DNA from: Symbiodinium kawagutii
Taxonomy: Eukaryota > Sar > Dinophyceae > Suessiales > Symbiodiniaceae
Direction: 5' to 3'
NCBI GenBank assembly: GCA_009767595.1
Contig: VSDK01006181.1
Coordinates: forward strand, 162,127 to 226,126
DNA: 64,000 bases
A program made the translations under genes and the position numbers. The notes beneath the pieces were generated by a model. It worked only from the letters and a program-made list of their open reading frames with translations, was not told where the DNA came from and searched no databases. Every line of letters starts with the position of its first letter. Position 1 is the first letter of the stretch. Below are positions 35,246 through 45,000 of this stretch, in pieces.

Positions 35246-38200
35246 ACCACGATAGCTTCAAGCACATCATCACCTGCAGCATCCTTACCCCATAGGCACC
35301 ACATAGCTTGATCTAGGAGGGCGCGGGTCCAATGATGCTCCTCCATAGTCCTGGATAGACGAAGCCACCACTCTCTGGGGGCATCGGCAAGTCCGAAGAT
35401 GCCTTTCACAACTCGACATAGTTGGTTGGGTTGCAATGGGATTGGCGGATTCTTCTTCTCGTCAACGGCCATCAAATACAGCTCCCGGGAGATGTATGGG
35501 TCTCCTTTCAGGAAAGCTGACTTGATGTCAGCTGCAATCAGGAGCCAATGCGTGAAGAAGGCGGTGACCGAGAACAGAATATGCTGTGCCAGTCGACTCC
35601 CAGTTGGCGCATCGCGCCGCAATGTTCCAGCCAAGTTGCTCTTGTCTTTGAAGCCGGGTACTACCAGCCTACTACTGGCTTTGATGGGCAAAGGATGGGA
35701 TGCGGTCCTCAACCCGTCATGTTTGTCCGTCAGGACAAAGCATGGCTGTAAGATGAGGTCCGGTTCACCTCGACGAGCTAAGTCTTTGCGCACCTGCCTG
35801 GATTCTTCAACACTAAGCACACGAATGGCATTGTTCTCCACGTATGCAGCCCAGCCTTTAACTGCAGCTTCTCGCCATAGTTCCTTCTTCTCAGGGGACA
35901 GCTGCGACCAAACGTACTCTTTCCTGGCGGACTGCACGGTCAACGCATCATGGGGCTCTTCCATCATCTCGAAGGGAGCCTCACCAACAGGCAAAGTCAT
36001 TCCGAGTTGCCTAATGGTATTCCAATCACGCTCACACATGTAGGCCCATCTTCCATCCCAGGTACCATGATCATACTCCAAGTTGTCAAGTGGAGCACGC
36101 CTGTCCATCTCAGCTTCTGCTTGAAGTCGAAGGAGCGGGTGAATTGAACTTGACTCAACGACATTGCAAAGCTGCTCCCAAGTCATTGTCAACGCCTCGA
36201 ATGCTGAACCTGATTCCAATCCTGAGGGATCTGCAGGACCACTCGAATCGGCAACATCACCGGCTGGACGGGGAACCAGTTGTTCTTCGGCAGGACGTTT
36301 CACACCACGATCGTCATCATCAATGACCCGAGCACGGCTCAATGTAGACTGAAGTGCAGGGGAGTTTGGCCAACTCATTCGGGAAACCTCACTAGGGGCT
36401 GCACCTCCAGTTCCTCCTGCACCAACCTGAGATGAAACGTCTTGAAGTCGAACTGACTGTGTCCTTGAGCCAACCTCTGCTGATCCACTGGCTTCCGGAC
36501 GCAGGGCTGCAATCAACTCTGCTGGTTGCAAAACCGGAGTAAACGGAGCTGGTTCACCCGGTGGAGCAGCTTGCTGTGGGATGTCAACATCGGTCTGCAC
36601 ATTCTCCTCAAGATCCTGCGCAGCAGAAACATCGGCATCCCCATGACTTCCAGCCTCATTGCGAGCTGCACGAAGTACATCATCGATAGCTGCTTCCCAA
36701 GAGCCACTAGCAATCTGCTCAAGTGATGATGCTTTTCGAACGTGTTCAGTTGGACATTTGGTGAGTTGTCCACGAAATGACACAAAACAGTTTGCAGAGA
36801 ATTCAGTCCCATGGGCACCCTCACGGGCTACCAAGAGTCCGGGCCCGTGCCATCGACGAAGTTGCAGTCTCCTCGATGCCTTCCCGGAGGTGTCTTTCTT
36901 GGACTGATATTTTTGAGCCCTCCAGAAAAATACGAGGTCACCTGGTTCAGGTGCCTCCTCAGCAGTGGAACGACGTGACCTTGATAACTCGGCCTGTCTG
37001 AGTCCCCTACTGTAGCGCAACCGAACCATTGCTACTCTTGCCACTTCTCTCATCGCCACCTGTTTGGCCATCGTCGGCTCAGACTCAAGAATGGAGTGTT
37101 CGGCCAGCCTCCCAGCGAATTTGTTGAGCACGTCTCCATTGGAGTGCGGATTTCTTCCGGTGACCAACTGCAATGGGCTCACACCACTCTCATTGGGGTC
37201 CGAGTTGTACGACGCCACGGCTTCACCAACTGCCATCCTCATCTCCGAAGGTGTGCTGACAACCTGAGATACACAAATGGCACCAGTCAAGGCCTTGAGT
37301 GTCCCTCCTGACCTTTCTGCAATCCCGTTTTGCCACGGTGCCCCAACTCCACAATGGTAAAGGTAGATGGACTTGCTATCACACCAATTGCCGAATGCCG
37401 CTGACACAACCTCACGACCTTGATCGGCAATCAGAACTGTAGGACGACCAACCAAAGGAATCCAATGAGTCTGCAGAAATTCCACCACTGCTGCTGTAGA
37501 CTTATCATCCAGCACTGCTGCTGCCTGAAATCGAGACACTTGGTCAGCGCAGTGAGCCACGAAGTAAGGCTTACGTAGCGAGTCCTCCAGCACCACCAGG
37601 TCGATATGGACGTGTCCACCCACATTCCGAGGAGGTGGCAGCGATGATGGGGGTCGAGGCTTCGGGGCTCGACGACCTGCACAAACCGAGCATTTGATCT
37701 GCTTGGCTGCCTCAATGGCCGATTGAGGTGCCCCTGCAATCAACAGAGCTCTGGCCAACCTCAATCGACTCCTATGACCAGAATTGACATGTAGCTGGTA
37801 CACTGCCTGCCGCACTGCATGTGGAATGGCAACGGCTGGGTTCCCTTCTCCCAAGACTCCTCCATCATCCGAGTCGTAGGAATCAGCATCAACCCCATGG
37901 TCCTCCACGGCCAAGCCTTCATGATCAGCAACCAAGACTTCAACCGCATCACCTTCATCAAGATGACCAACTTCAACGGAGCGTTCAAAATCAGACTGGT
38001 CCATGAAAGCCTGAATCACGGCACCAGCGAAAGCTGCCGTATAATGTCCCGCTGCCACTGTAATGCGAGAACCTCCCAGTACCCAACTGTGAACATGGTC
38101 TCCAAGGCATCGCTTGTCAGCAAACATCGAGGCCACAGCTTGCGATGAAGTCAACAGTCGAGTCCCTTTCTTGTGCAGGTTCCCGTCTGGCCCTCTAAGA

Positions 38201-39324
38201 CCATATCGGCACATGTCAATCACCACTTCCAAAACATCATCCCTTCCACGAAAGGCTTCCATCTCATCCAACCGCCAAGCCGCAGAGCCGACGGGATTCT
38301 CCATGAGGAAGCGGCGACCCGCCTTCAGCTGAATGATTGCCAAGTCAATGGCGAACAACACCAGCTGCTTGGCCTCATCCCTCCGTGCGAGCAAATCAGC
38401 AGGGGGATTGAGGTTCTGCAGATTCGACCAGATCCCACATGGAAACGCCAAGATCAATGCATAAGGCTTCACTCGACGCACCAACCGGAATGCTGCATCT
38501 CGATGCTTCTCCAAGGTGAAGTCCCAGCCTGTTCCAAGGGTCAGACTGTCACCGGCCACCAAGCCACGTTTAGTGGCAGCACGGGCAATGGGTTCAGTGT
38601 CCGTGTAGATCTCAGTCACGAACGGGGAAAGCTGAAGTTCCATAGCAAAGGCCTCGTTCATGAACCCTTGCATCTCCTTCTCCCATTCAGCCATCATAAT
38701 CCCGCGCAACTTCTTCTTGTCCAAAGAGACAGCCAACTGTTGCCGTCGATGACGTTGCCAAGCTTGCGAAATCATCTGCCGAACGCCAGGTTTGATGCCC
38801 TTCACATCCTTCACGACATAGTCATCATCTGACGAGGCATTCACATATTCTCGTCCTCCTCCTCCGCAGGTGCCGACGGTGGGTTCTGCATGTTCATCAC
38901 GTGCTGCATCACCTGATTGAGGAGTCCTTGGTACTTGGCCTCCTGGTCCGCCACCATCTTCTCCATGCGGGGCAAGTAGCGCACATAGGATCGCGCAGCC
39001 AACCACAAGACAAGGCTTTGCTCGTACCACTGCCTTCTTCCAAGAAGACGCAAAATGAAGCGCCTCGTAAGGTGCGAAGGCCTGCCGACACTCCTCCATC
39101 AGGGTCTTCTGAGCTACTGGGCCCAACGTCACAATCACCGACTTGCAGTCGTCCTGGTTGGAGGTCATCTGTGTCAACATGGGCAGCAATGCAGCTTGTT
39201 CGGCAGCCATTGCAGCAAGAAACTCCGAGAGGTCGAGGATCACGAGGTCGAGAATCTGAATGCTTTGACGAGCACATCTTTTGAGCCGCAGAGAAGCATT
39301 CGAGGGAGGAGGTCTCGTGAGCAT
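35212..39324 (-). CDS. Copia Pol: methyltransferase-like module, integrase, reverse transcriptase
   Basis: 1,370 codons from an ATG. About 236-445 is a C5-methyltransferase-like module (EIY at 238-240, AFPCGIWS with PC at 295-296, MENP at 341-344, then CRYGLRGPDGNLHKKGTRLL at 372-391). About 505-690 is the integrase: H512/H517/C545/C548 zinc site and D575, D634, E670 (HIDLVV, IADQGRE, NGIAERSGG). From about 1,215 is the copia RT, with ADIKSAFLKGD at about 1,265 and VVAHVDD ending at 1,365. The reading frame then ends at the 19 bp duplication. An acidic, low-complexity linker lies between integrase and RT. In an intact element this would be part of one Gag-Pol polyprotein that cuts, copies and inserts the element. 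Confidence 0.93.
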   Translation of the reverse strand: MLTRPPPSNASLRLKRCARQSIQILDLVILDLSEFLAAMAAEQAALLPMLTQMTSNQDDCKSVIVTLGPVAQKTLMEECRQAFAPYEALHFASSWKKAVVRAKPCLVVGCAILCALLAPHGEDGGGPGGQVPRTPQSGDAARDEHAEPTVGTCGGGGREYVNASSDDDYVVKDVKGIKPGVRQMISQAWQRHRRQQLAVSLDKKKLRGIMMAEWEKEMQGFMNEAFAMELQLSPFVTEIYTDTEPIARAATKRGLVAGDSLTLGTGWDFTLEKHRDAAFRLVRRVKPYALILAFPCGIWSNLQNLNPPADLLARRDEAKQLVLFAIDLAIIQLKAGRRFLMENPVGSAAWRLDEMEAFRGRDDVLEVVIDMCRYGLRGPDGNLHKKGTRLLTSSQAVASMFADKRCLGDHVHSWVLGGSRITVAAGHYTAAFAGAVIQAFMDQSDFERSVEVGHLDEGDAVEVLVADHEGLAVEDHGVDADSYDSDDGGVLGEGNPAVAIPHAVRQAVYQLHVNSGHRSRLRLARALLIAGAPQSAIEAAKQIKCSVCAGRRAPKPRPPSSLPPPRNVGGHVHIDLVVLEDSLRKPYFVAHCADQVSRFQAAAVLDDKSTAAVVEFLQTHWIPLVGRPTVLIADQGREVVSAAFGNWCDSKSIYLYHCGVGAPWQNGIAERSGGTLKALTGAICVSQVVSTPSEMRMAVGEAVASYNSDPNESGVSPLQLVTGRNPHSNGDVLNKFAGRLAEHSILESEPTMAKQVAMREVARVAMVRLRYSRGLRQAELSRSRRSTAEEAPEPGDLVFFWRAQKYQSKKDTSGKASRRLQLRRWHGPGLLVAREGAHGTEFSANCFVSFRGQLTKCPTEHVRKASSLEQIASGSWEAAIDDVLRAARNEAGSHGDADVSAAQDLEENVQTDVDIPQQAAPPGEPAPFTPVLQPAELIAALRPEASGSAEVGSRTQSVRLQDVSSQVGAGGTGGAAPSEVSRMSWPNSPALQSTLSRARVIDDDDRGVKRPAEEQLVPRPAGDVADSSGPADPSGLESGSAFEALTMTWEQLCNVVESSSIHPLLRLQAEAEMDRRAPLDNLEYDHGTWDGRWAYMCERDWNTIRQLGMTLPVGEAPFEMMEEPHDALTVQSARKEYVWSQLSPEKKELWREAAVKGWAAYVENNAIRVLSVEESRQVRKDLARRGEPDLILQPCFVLTDKHDGLRTASHPLPIKASSRLVVPGFKDKSNLAGTLRRDAPTGSRLAQHILFSVTAFFTHWLLIAADIKSAFLKGDPYISRELYLMAVDEKKNPPIPLQPNQLCRVVKGIFGLADAPREWWLRLSRTMEEHHWTRALLDQAMWCLWGKDAAGDDVLEAIVVAHVDDLCPRR
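38005..38619 (-). other. Methyltransferase-like module within copia Pol
   Basis: Codons ~236-440 of the 35,212-39,324 frame. The order is an E/D-rich start (VTEIYTDTEP), then GWDFT, the PC motif in ILAFPCGIWS, a long helix, RRFLMENPVGSAAWRL, and a late CRYG...KKGTRLLTS motif. This follows the motif order of cytosine-C5 methyltransferases (motifs II/III, IV with catalytic Cys, VI with ENx, and VIII). The canonical motif I glycine loop is weak or absent, so activity is uncertain. Identification is from motif order only. Confidence 0.55.
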
Positions 39325-39425
39325 CCGGGGCCAAAGGGATCACAAACTCTGTGAGATTATGTTCATGCTTGAAACCTGAAGATGGATGACCTGAAGCGCC
39401 CTCTGCAATGCGACGCTTCAACCAT

Positions 39426-40835
39426 TCAGCAGGCAGGATCAAGCTGAAGTTCGATGATCCCATCCAAACCACACTTCCGCCATGACCCTGAATCCAGCCT
39501 CGGCCATCGACGAGGAAGCAAAGGCAGCATGAAATGTCCAGCACTGAGTTGGTCCAGCCTTTGCAACGATCCACCGATGAACGAGCACTCCAAAGTTCGA
39601 TTGGCAAAGTTGAGAATTGCTCCAACTGAATCCAGGAAATCACGCCCAAGTAGACACCCTAGAGATACCACTGGTACCACCGAAATCCAAATCAACACCA
39701 ACTTGCCAGAAACACATATGGGGACCCGCCAACGTTTGGATGAAGAGACTGTGCCACCATTGCCAAAACGAAAACGCTCTTGCTCATCCACACTTGCTAC
39801 CAAATCAATGACACTATGAGGTGCATGTTTGTGAAGTGCATCTAGATAAGCTCTCATCCAAAGGTCACCGCAGCAGGTCCTGTTGCAAGCAGAGTCCAGC
39901 GCCCCCACTTGAAGCTTGTCGTCGGCAAGTTCCTGGGTCGAAGGACACAATGGATCAGCTCTCTGGGTACTCTGTGCCAATGCTTCATGAAGAGGAATGG
40001 ATAGGCAGTGAACAACTGAGGCTTCATGAGGTTTCGCTTCATCACTGGCAGGCACTGACGATGGGTTTTCAATCTCGATGTTCAGAGCTTCTGCAAGTCG
40101 CACCTGTTTTGCTTTGGGGCGAACTGCAGACCCGGCTTTGCGGCCCAAGCCAGCGCCAGGCATGGTACACTCTTTGTCACCAGCCCAGTGCCCATGCATG
40201 TTGCAGTCGAAGCATGGGAACTTTCCTGATGCCTTCCGAGCTGAAGGCTGACCACCGCTGGCTCCTTTGCCACCGCCCTTGTTCTCATTCATCTTGCCAT
40301 AACCACGATCTTTCCGAATGGCCTGCAACTGAGACCGTGCCTCCTTCATGGTGACAAGAGCTTCGGCAGCTTGCTCAAAGCGTTGCTCCATTCCGGCTAG
40401 CACATCACCTTGAACACCACTAGCTTCAGCTTCTTGCAACTCAGCAGCAAAACACTCAGCCTCGCTCTGCAAGATATCCTCCAAACCACCACCAGTCTCA
40501 CCATCGTCTCCATCCGGCTCCACCTCCGGAGCTTCAGCAGGGATCAACTCCGGCTCTTCATCATCGGCAGCACCCTCGGGGACCTCAGTCAAATAGACCC
40601 GACGAGTCTGGCTCGAGGAAGGCATACTTCTCAAGGAGGAACGACTGGAAAAGCTTGAAGGTGTCCTGCTAATAGTCGAACTGCTAGAAGACATCCCTGA
40701 ACCACCATGCTGCTGCTGACCAAACATGCGACGAATGGTGAGCTTAGGAGGGCCATCACCTCGATCCGAGCGACGAAACAAGGGGTCCGAAGTGTGCAGA
40801 TCTTTGAAAAGACGGAGAAATAATTTCTCGTTCCA
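39426..40835 (-). CDS. Copia Gag C-terminus with zinc knuckle, and protease
   Basis: Open frame without an ATG at its head; it continues Gag after a one-base frame change near 40,826. It carries RLFKDLHTSDPLFRRSDRGD, a Ser-rich linker, a knuckle CFDCNMHGHWAGDKEC (CX2CX4HX6C, a two-residue-longer variant) near 40,167-40,214, then a retropepsin-like domain with ALDSACNRT as active site (DSA instead of DTG/DSG) and LLGRDFLDSVGAIL as the C-terminal strand. It ends at 39,426 before the main Pol ATG, so another frame change is needed to reach Pol. Confidence 0.8.
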   Translation of the reverse strand, partial: WNEKLFLRLFKDLHTSDPLFRRSDRGDGPPKLTIRRMFGQQQHGGSGMSSSSSTISRTPSSFSSRSSLRSMPSSSQTRRVYLTEVPEGAADDEEPELIPAEAPEVEPDGDDGETGGGLEDILQSEAECFAAELQEAEASGVQGDVLAGMEQRFEQAAEALVTMKEARSQLQAIRKDRGYGKMNENKGGGKGASGGQPSARKASGKFPCFDCNMHGHWAGDKECTMPGAGLGRKAGSAVRPKAKQVRLAEALNIEIENPSSVPASDEAKPHEASVVHCLSIPLHEALAQSTQRADPLCPSTQELADDKLQVGALDSACNRTCCGDLWMRAYLDALHKHAPHSVIDLVASVDEQERFRFGNGGTVSSSKRWRVPICVSGKLVLIWISVVPVVSLGCLLGRDFLDSVGAILNFANRTLECSFIGGSLQRLDQLSAGHFMLPLLPRRWPRLDSGSWRKCGLDGIIELQLDPAC

Positions 40836-41424
40836 TCATAGCATAGTCTTCGGCGCCGCCCATCGCGGTATCAAGCAGCTGTCGTCTCAAAGGATCCAAC
40901 CCCAACTTATCACGCAAAAACCACCCGAGCTCAGCATCCGGCAAGATCACCTGCTCCGCCTTGAGTTCTGCCACGATCGTGCGGAACTTGGTGCAATACT
41001 CAGACACACGCTCACCAGCTTTGCGATAGGTCCCCAAATAGAAGAGAGACCTGAGCTCACCTTTTCGATCCAGGGGTGTCATGCCATTGATCTCCTCCAA
41101 CGCAGCAAGTAGCTTATTGAGCCCATACAAGCAATCCTCCGCTTCCACAACGACATCCTGATTGGTCTCGGGGTCTCTGGCGACAACTGCGGGGCGATAG
41201 GTGAGGTCATCAGGATCAAACTCTTCGCCACGCTGCCGCACTATGCCCGATTGGCGTAAGAGCCAACGAGCTGCCAGATTATACTTCTTTGTACTTTGCA
41301 AATCCAGGCTAGAGACCCACCACTTCATCTCACGCTTGAAATGTCGCCACGTCACTGGGGAACCGTCCCAAACAGGAACTTTCGCCCACGCACCTGAACT
41401 CCGTTCTTCACCAGCATCAGCCAT
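40756..41424 (-). CDS. Copia Gag N-terminal part
   Basis: Gag of the UBN2/copia type. I take the start as the first ATG at 41,424 (MADAGEERSSGAW), 228 bp inside the 5' LTR. Features: VPVWDGSPVTWRHFKREMKW, a helical capsid-like region with GMTPLDRKGELRSLFYLGTY, and RVSEYCTKFRTIVAELKAEQ. The conserved frame leaves near 40,826 (MMERE, then a one-base shift to LFLRLFKDLHTSDP), so the last ~24 codons down to 40,756 are out of frame. Confidence 0.82.
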   Translation of the reverse strand: MADAGEERSSGAWAKVPVWDGSPVTWRHFKREMKWWVSSLDLQSTKKYNLAARWLLRQSGIVRQRGEEFDPDDLTYRPAVVARDPETNQDVVVEAEDCLYGLNKLLAALEEINGMTPLDRKGELRSLFYLGTYRKAGERVSEYCTKFRTIVAELKAEQVILPDAELGWFLRDKLGLDPLRRQLLDTAMGGAEDYAMMEREIISPSFQRSAHFGPLVSSLGSR

Positions 41425-41631
41425 GTTGCGAATGCAAATCCAGAAATTCCTCAGGAAACTGAAGAGCACCCACACCAAGGATCAACCACGGCAGGAAGGA
41501 GCCAGGGCACGAAAACCCGTGCAGCAAGGCCAGCAAATCGAGCGATTAGACAGCGCGTGCTATCAAGCCACCACCAGAAGCCAACCAGAATGCAGTGTAA
41601 ATTCGAAACACTGGATATGCCGCCCTGGAAA

Positions 41632-41651
41632 CGCAACAGCTCCGGTGCCAC
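41632..41651 (-). promoter_or_regulatory. Primer-binding-site-like sequence
   Basis: One base inside the 5' LTR the minus strand reads TGGCACCGGAGCTGTTGC. It begins TGG, the complement of a tRNA CCA end, as expected of a primer-binding site. The tRNA is not identified. Confidence 0.4.
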
Positions 41652-41817
41652 TGTTAAAGGAAGGTGACAGCAAACACAGCTCAGAGGCAAGCGAATGCGG
41701 CCATCGTTTCCTTTTCGCAGTCGTAGCTAACTGGCTGAAGATCTGAATTGGGCCGTCACGCAGCGGACGACTCACACATGGATACAATGCCTTCCATGCA
41801 AGCTTCATGCATTAACA
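41652..41817 (-). repeat. 5' LTR of copia element
   Basis: 166 bp, TGTTAAAGG...GCATTAACA, followed by the target duplication ATTTT. It is the 5' LTR because all element frames run on the minus strand from here. Confidence 0.95.
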
Positions 41818-41935
41818 ATTTTTGACTTGCCCCTTTAGGGCGCTTCCTTTTCAGCTCTGCAGTGCTACGGCAACTTATGAGGACTTCCAGAGTAACTCTC
41901 CACTGCCTGGCACTGAGTGCAATGGATTGCAATGG

Positions 41936-42003
41936 GTTAGGAGTAGGAGTAGTGAGGAGTAGTGAGGAGTAGTGAGTAGTAGTGAGTAGTGAGGAGTAGT
42001 GCG
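41936..42003. repeat. GAGTAGTGAG minisatellite
   Basis: Irregular tandem copies of gaggagtagt and gtagtgagta variants just outside the copia element. Confidence 0.75.
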
Positions 42004-42009
42004 CCGAGT

Positions 42010-45000
42010 GAGTTGAAGCATGTCCAAGATGGCTCAGCTCATGTCGCAAAGCCTCCTTGACACCAGATGTCGGACTGCTGTGCCTCATTCCAAGTGTCAA
42101 ATGCTAACCGGCCTTCTGTCCAACAACAACTTGCAATCTGTCCGTTCAAATGCTGTCTGCAAACTATGCTTGCATTCCCCTCAACAAAAGGGCTTTAGGC
42201 TGGCAATTTTTGCACTCCAAAGACGGTGCCCACTGAAGTAATCTAAAATGATTCGGAGCACCAACATCATGTGGAAAGGAAGTATGGTGAAATATGGTGA
42301 AGTGCATTGCCAACACTGGGTTTCAATCTTTGGAGATGGACATCTGATCAAGCATAGATAAGAGTTCTTCTAGAGTGAAGGTTTCAAATTAGATTTGAAC
42401 CGAGAAGACCACACTACAGTCGGTAAGTTACACTTAAATTATAAGAAGTCTCAAGAAGCCTTGAGAAAAAGCGTTGAGAAAGTCTCAACTCCAAGTCTCA
42501 GCTTTGGGCAATCGTCTCTCAGTCCAGTGCAGAACAGCGCCATAAACTTGGGCTTGCTCCTTGTGCAGAACATCAGTCTTTAAGCGATGCATTTTGTGGT
42601 GTGCAATTGTGTACAAATCAAGTTTGCAATACACAACATAGCTAAATGAGACAAAATGATACTCAATATGTCAACACACGTTTTAGTACTGCACAGTGTA
42701 GCATCTCTGTAGCCTTGGGTGTATGCTCTAGGGCCAGCCAACAAGAATGTACCAATGTACCTTACCTCATGCGAAAAGAGCGAAGAAGGTCACCCAATGG
42801 AGACAGAAGTACGGCGCCTGACCACCTGAGAAAGGTACCGTACTTCGTAGTACTTCGTCGTACTTCCTAGTCTTTTCTTCTGTCTTTACTTTTTGCTTCA
42901 TGAAACTTGACCTTTTCACGAAACTCTTAGGGACAAGTTTGGGGCTTTTAGCCTGTTAGCACACCCGCTTGCAGCGCTTGAGCCAACCCTCTGTGGCGCA
43001 TGTGGTAGCGGGTCTACATGGTCATTTATGCTCCTCAGCTTGGTGAAAGTCACGATTTATCGCAGACTTTGCATTTGAAATCATCTGAATGTGATACAAT
43101 TTTCTGCGGCAAATGCGATAAGTGTCAGCCTCATCTCAAATTAGTTTGCCTTTCTCGATTTTAAACCGGAAACCTCTCCAGTGACTGAAGAATAATTAGA
43201 CCATGTTGCCTGCTAGCATGATCTGGTGACATCCAGTGATCTACAGTAGCTTCCTCCTTTTGGTCCTTCTGCAAAACATATCCTTACTCTGACGACCATG
43301 CATCTATTCATCTGAGCAAATACAAATCTGTGCTACTCCTTTTGGTGTGCTGTTCGCTTTGGAACTGTTCCAATCCATTGATCACCCTGTGAATATCAAA
43401 CCTTTCGCTCCACAAATCATTGTCGTCGCTCTTCCCTGTCACTGCAGAGCTGGACCACCACCAACTCCTTTCGATTCCAGAATTGAAATCACCCCCTTCC
43501 AAGCTTCCGAATCAGTCCCTCCCTCATCTTGAACTTCTCCCCCCTTCTGTCCCCTTCCTCATCCATCCTTCCTGTTCTTTCTTTTCCAAATAAATATGGT
43601 CCTTCTTTCAGAATTCTGCTCTTCCTTTAACTTCCTTTATTAATTTCAACAGTCTGCTTTCCTTCTTTTCCACCTCATTCTTTTGTGCCTCAGGTCCATA
43701 ACTTGATCCTCCCGTTCTTTGGGGTTCCTGTAAATGGCATGTTTCTTTGATTTGTATTTTTCTCATATATATATATATATATATATATTCATTTAGTTAT
43801 TTATCTATTTATCTATTTATTTTAATATTTTTGTCTTCAAAGCTTTGATCCTCTTCCGAGAAAAGAAACTCGTTCCCAAGAGCACCTGCGTGGCCACGTA
43901 CACCTCATCTGTGCTTTCCCACGTCTCTTCAAATCGCTGACAAACCTGGGAAAGCAAGTTCCGTCCTGTCAAACACAAACGTCTTCAAACACAAACGTCT
44001 TCTACAATGGTTGTACAATCACATTAGCAAACAGAACGATGTGCGCATGTATGCACTTATACATTCATTTACAAATGTATACACCTGTGTATTGGTCTAT
44101 CTATGAAAATAACATCGATTTGTACAAACTATATACATGTATATCAGTAACATGCACATTTGACGTTTGTGTATCCAATTGCAGAGCTGAGTGCTGAACA
44201 AAGTAACAAAGCAGTGACCAAGCCTTGGCGAAAGCGTAACGGAAGCGTAACGGAAGCGTAACGGGGAGAGAGATGCTTCGGACGTGAAAGGATAAGAAGG
44301 CTTAGGATAAGGGATGCTCTTGGAGAAGGCTTAGGATCTCCCTCGGCCAAGGCTCACGCTATCTCAACCACAGCATATGCCTGGGAGCGTTACGAGCATT
44401 CGAAGCGTCACTGCATGGAGGAAGCTTCGAAGCTTCGAAGCAACGGACTCGCCGAGGTCGCAGCCATATGAGCGAGGAAGAAAATCCAAATGGAGGCCGT
44501 GTGCGTCCAAGAGAACTGAGTTGGACAAAGCCGGACAAAGCAAAAGGCATGGAAGAACTGACAGATGATATCATCGTTGCACCCTGTTCTCGATTTTGAG
44601 ATCTGGGAAGGTATCATCTGTTCGACAGCACAAAGTGCAGTACCTGATGATTATCCCTACATACGAGGGAACACAACGCTCTCGGTGGTAGGATACCCTT
44701 GTAATACACTCTCTGTAGCGCGCCCTGGGCAGGACACTCTTGTAAGACACTTTTGTTGAAACAAATGAATGCCGGTTTTAGCCACTGGCAAAAGAGCTCT
44801 CTATGTTGGACAGCACAAATTGTGATTGAGTTGTTCAACATGACTGACAAGACTAACGCGACCTATTGTCTGTAAGTGTATAGGTTAATGAGTACCTTCC
44901 CATCTTTGAGGCTCCAACATCAACATGTCTTGCTTTTCCAAAGGTTTCGACGGCAATGCAAAGGTCCTACAAATTTTCACAACCAGAAAAGGCAAGAAAG

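Larger units (their letters stand above)
33901..41822 (-). mobile_element. Ty1/copia LTR retrotransposon (complete ends, broken frames)
   Basis: The element is bounded by a 5 bp target-site duplication, ATTTT (33,901-33,905 and 41,818-41,822), and by 166 bp LTRs with TGTTAA...TTAACA ends. Internal order on the minus strand is Gag, zinc knuckle, protease, methyltransferase-like module, integrase, reverse transcriptase, RNase H. Integrase before RT defines the copia order. The LTRs differ at one base (34,061 versus 41,807-41,808), so insertion is recent. The coding sequence is nevertheless interrupted by several frame changes, so this copy is probably not autonomous unless the assembly is at fault. 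Confidence 0.95.

Noticed and set aside
42960-43030. tRNA-like A-box (tggcgcatgtggtagcg)
   Set aside because: No B box, no acceptor pairing and no anticodon arm could be found downstream.
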